Assembly (NCBI GenBank): GCA_023228025.1
Contig: JALOCD010000061.1
Coordinates: forward strand, 1 to 25,192
Origin: Prolixibacteraceae bacterium
GTDB lineage: Bacteria > Bacteroidota > Bacteroidia > Bacteroidales > Prolixibacteraceae
Reading direction: 5' to 3'
DNA: 25,192 nt
The position numbers and the translations under genes are program-made. Of the stretch, positions 24,288 to 25,192 are shown piece by piece. Every line of letters starts with the position of its first letter. The stretch's first letter is position 1. Under the pieces are notes generated by a model. It ran no database searches, was not told the origin of the DNA, and worked only from the letters and a program-made list of their open reading frames with translations.

Positions 24288-25055
24288 TTAAATGTTAAAG
24301 AGAAATTTGGCGCAGAGTAGACCCAATGCAATGGCAAAAGCGATTATAAGTCCGTGAATTCCCCTGACGATACCGTTTAAAATGTTGCCATCTATCATAT
24401 CGGTAAATGAGTTGATCAATGGAACCCCTGGTACCAAAAACAGAACGGAAGTGGCAAAAGCTATGTCCGGCGATTTACCCAGACCCAGTTTAACGGAAAG
24501 TCCGCTTAGGAGAGAGGCGGCAAAGGAGGCAAAAAAGATTGATACGTATGGATTAAACCTCTTCTTTAAAGATTCTTGTCTGATAAACAGTCCCAAAAAA
24601 GTAGCGACAAAGGCTACCACCAACTCAATTCCTTTGCCTCCGAACAGCGCACAGAATGAGCTGCCTGCAAGTGCTACTGATGAGAGAATAACAAGCCTTG
24701 GATAGTGGGGCAGGGCAACCAGCCGTTCAACTTCTTCGTTGATTTGAGGAATACTCCAGTTCTCTTCCACTACCCTCCAACTCATCCTGCTTATTCCGGA
24801 AACAATCCTGAAATTGACCCCATGCGGGGAGGTGCGTTTCAGGCTTGCAATAAAATGGTTGGTCTCTTCGTCAATTACCTTCAACATCAGCGAACGGTTG
24901 GTAATCAGCAATTCAATGTTGAATCCAAGGGCATCGGCAATCCTGTTGACTGTAGTTCTTACCCTACCCGTACTGGCCCCGGAACTCATCAACAATGTGC
25001 CGACATTGAGCAACATCGCTTCTGCTTCTTGAATATCTTTTAGTGTTTTGACCAT
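24288..25055 (-). CDS. Threonine/serine exporter family, large subunit (ThrE_1/DUF1212 type)
   Basis: A 255-aa protein. The soluble N-terminal part has the DUF1212 signature, GTLLMSSGASTGRVRTTVNR. The C-terminal half carries about five membrane helices, including VLFLVPGVPLINSFTDMIDG. It matches the N-terminal half of ThrE exporters and is paired 4 bp from the small subunit, with which it presumably forms the transporter. The frame is open to 25067 from a TTG, but ATG at 25055 is the better start. Just upstream lies a 14-bp direct repeat. Confidence 0.92.
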   Translation of the reverse strand: MVKTLKDIQEAEAMLLNVGTLLMSSGASTGRVRTTVNRIADALGFNIELLITNRSLMLKVIDEETNHFIASLKRTSPHGVNFRIVSGISRMSWRVVEENWSIPQINEEVERLVALPHYPRLVILSSVALAGSSFCALFGGKGIELVVAFVATFLGLFIRQESLKKRFNPYVSIFFASFAASLLSGLSVKLGLGKSPDIAFATSVLFLVPGVPLINSFTDMIDGNILNGIVRGIHGLIIAFAIALGLLCAKFLFNI

Positions 25056-25066
25056 AGCTAAGATCA

Positions 25067-25094
25067 ATTACAGATTACAAATTACAGATTACAA
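25067..25094. repeat. 14-bp direct repeat ATTACAGATTACAA (two copies)
   Basis: Two perfect adjacent copies (25067-25080 and 25081-25094), each itself built from two variants of ATTACAR. They lie directly upstream of the ThrE large-subunit start. Confidence 0.85.
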
Positions 25095-25192
25095 ATCAAT
25101 GTCGTTTAGTTAACGTTTATTTATAATCGTTTGTAGTTCATCGAGTAAGGTCGTTTTGGTTTCATCTTTCTGGGTTCACTTCTTCCGGGTCT

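Noticed and set aside
25110..25192. Possible 3' end of another minus-strand gene at the window edge
   Set aside because: A plausible C-terminal tail (DELQTIINKR before a stop at 25110-25112) is interrupted by a TGA at 25176-25178; with only 83 bases visible, a frameshifted gene end cannot be told from chance.

Overview
The window looks like a chromosomal segment of an anaerobic or facultative member of the Bacteroidota. The evidence is a secreted protease with a C-terminal type IX secretion (T9SS) sorting tail, near absence of Shine-Dalgarno sequences, several promoter candidates of the Bacteroidota TAnnTTTG type, large PAS/7TM sensor kinases, and many short-period tandem repeats and palindromic elements between genes. 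I cannot name the species. I see no rRNA, tRNA, CRISPR array or intact transposase.

Layout. Positions 300-6294 (minus strand) carry three sensor histidine kinases in a row: a 7TM-PAS-GAF kinase, a PAS kinase and a REC-PAS-PAS kinase. No DNA-binding output regulator is visible. Diverging from them, 6546-12199 (plus) is a fermentation-end module: phosphate acetyltransferase, a divergent 3-hydroxyacyl-CoA dehydrogenase, acetate kinase, then, after a repeat and a nested palindromic element, phosphate butyryltransferase and butyrate kinase. Together these convert acetyl-CoA and butyryl- or branched-chain acyl-CoA to acyl phosphates and then to ATP plus free acid. Positions 12401-17996 (plus) hold a T9SS-exported lysyl-endopeptidase-like protease, then a substrate-binding lipoprotein, a FecCD/BtuC-type permease and an ATPase of an iron-complex/cobalamin-type ABC importer. 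A YhcH-family protein (minus) overlaps the ATPase end and diverges from an EamA transporter. An acidic protein of unknown function (minus) diverges from an ATP-grasp-like protein of unknown function (plus).

Positions 21544-23540 form a small AT-rich accessory pocket: a DUF2442 protein, an unrecognised 269-aa protein, a 185-bp element bounded by a perfect 31-bp inverted repeat, the 3' remnant of a HEPN-domain gene (missed by simple ORF calling), and an intact MNT-type nucleotidyltransferase. The window ends with the two halves of a ThrE-type threonine/serine exporter (minus).

The observations most worth checking are the 31-bp inverted repeat, which could be an invertible promoter or a MITE; the broken HEPN partner beside an intact MNT gene; the hydroxyacyl-CoA dehydrogenase with altered catalytic positions inside the acetate operon; and intergenic-type repeat DNA that has become coding sequence inside the ABC ATPase gene.
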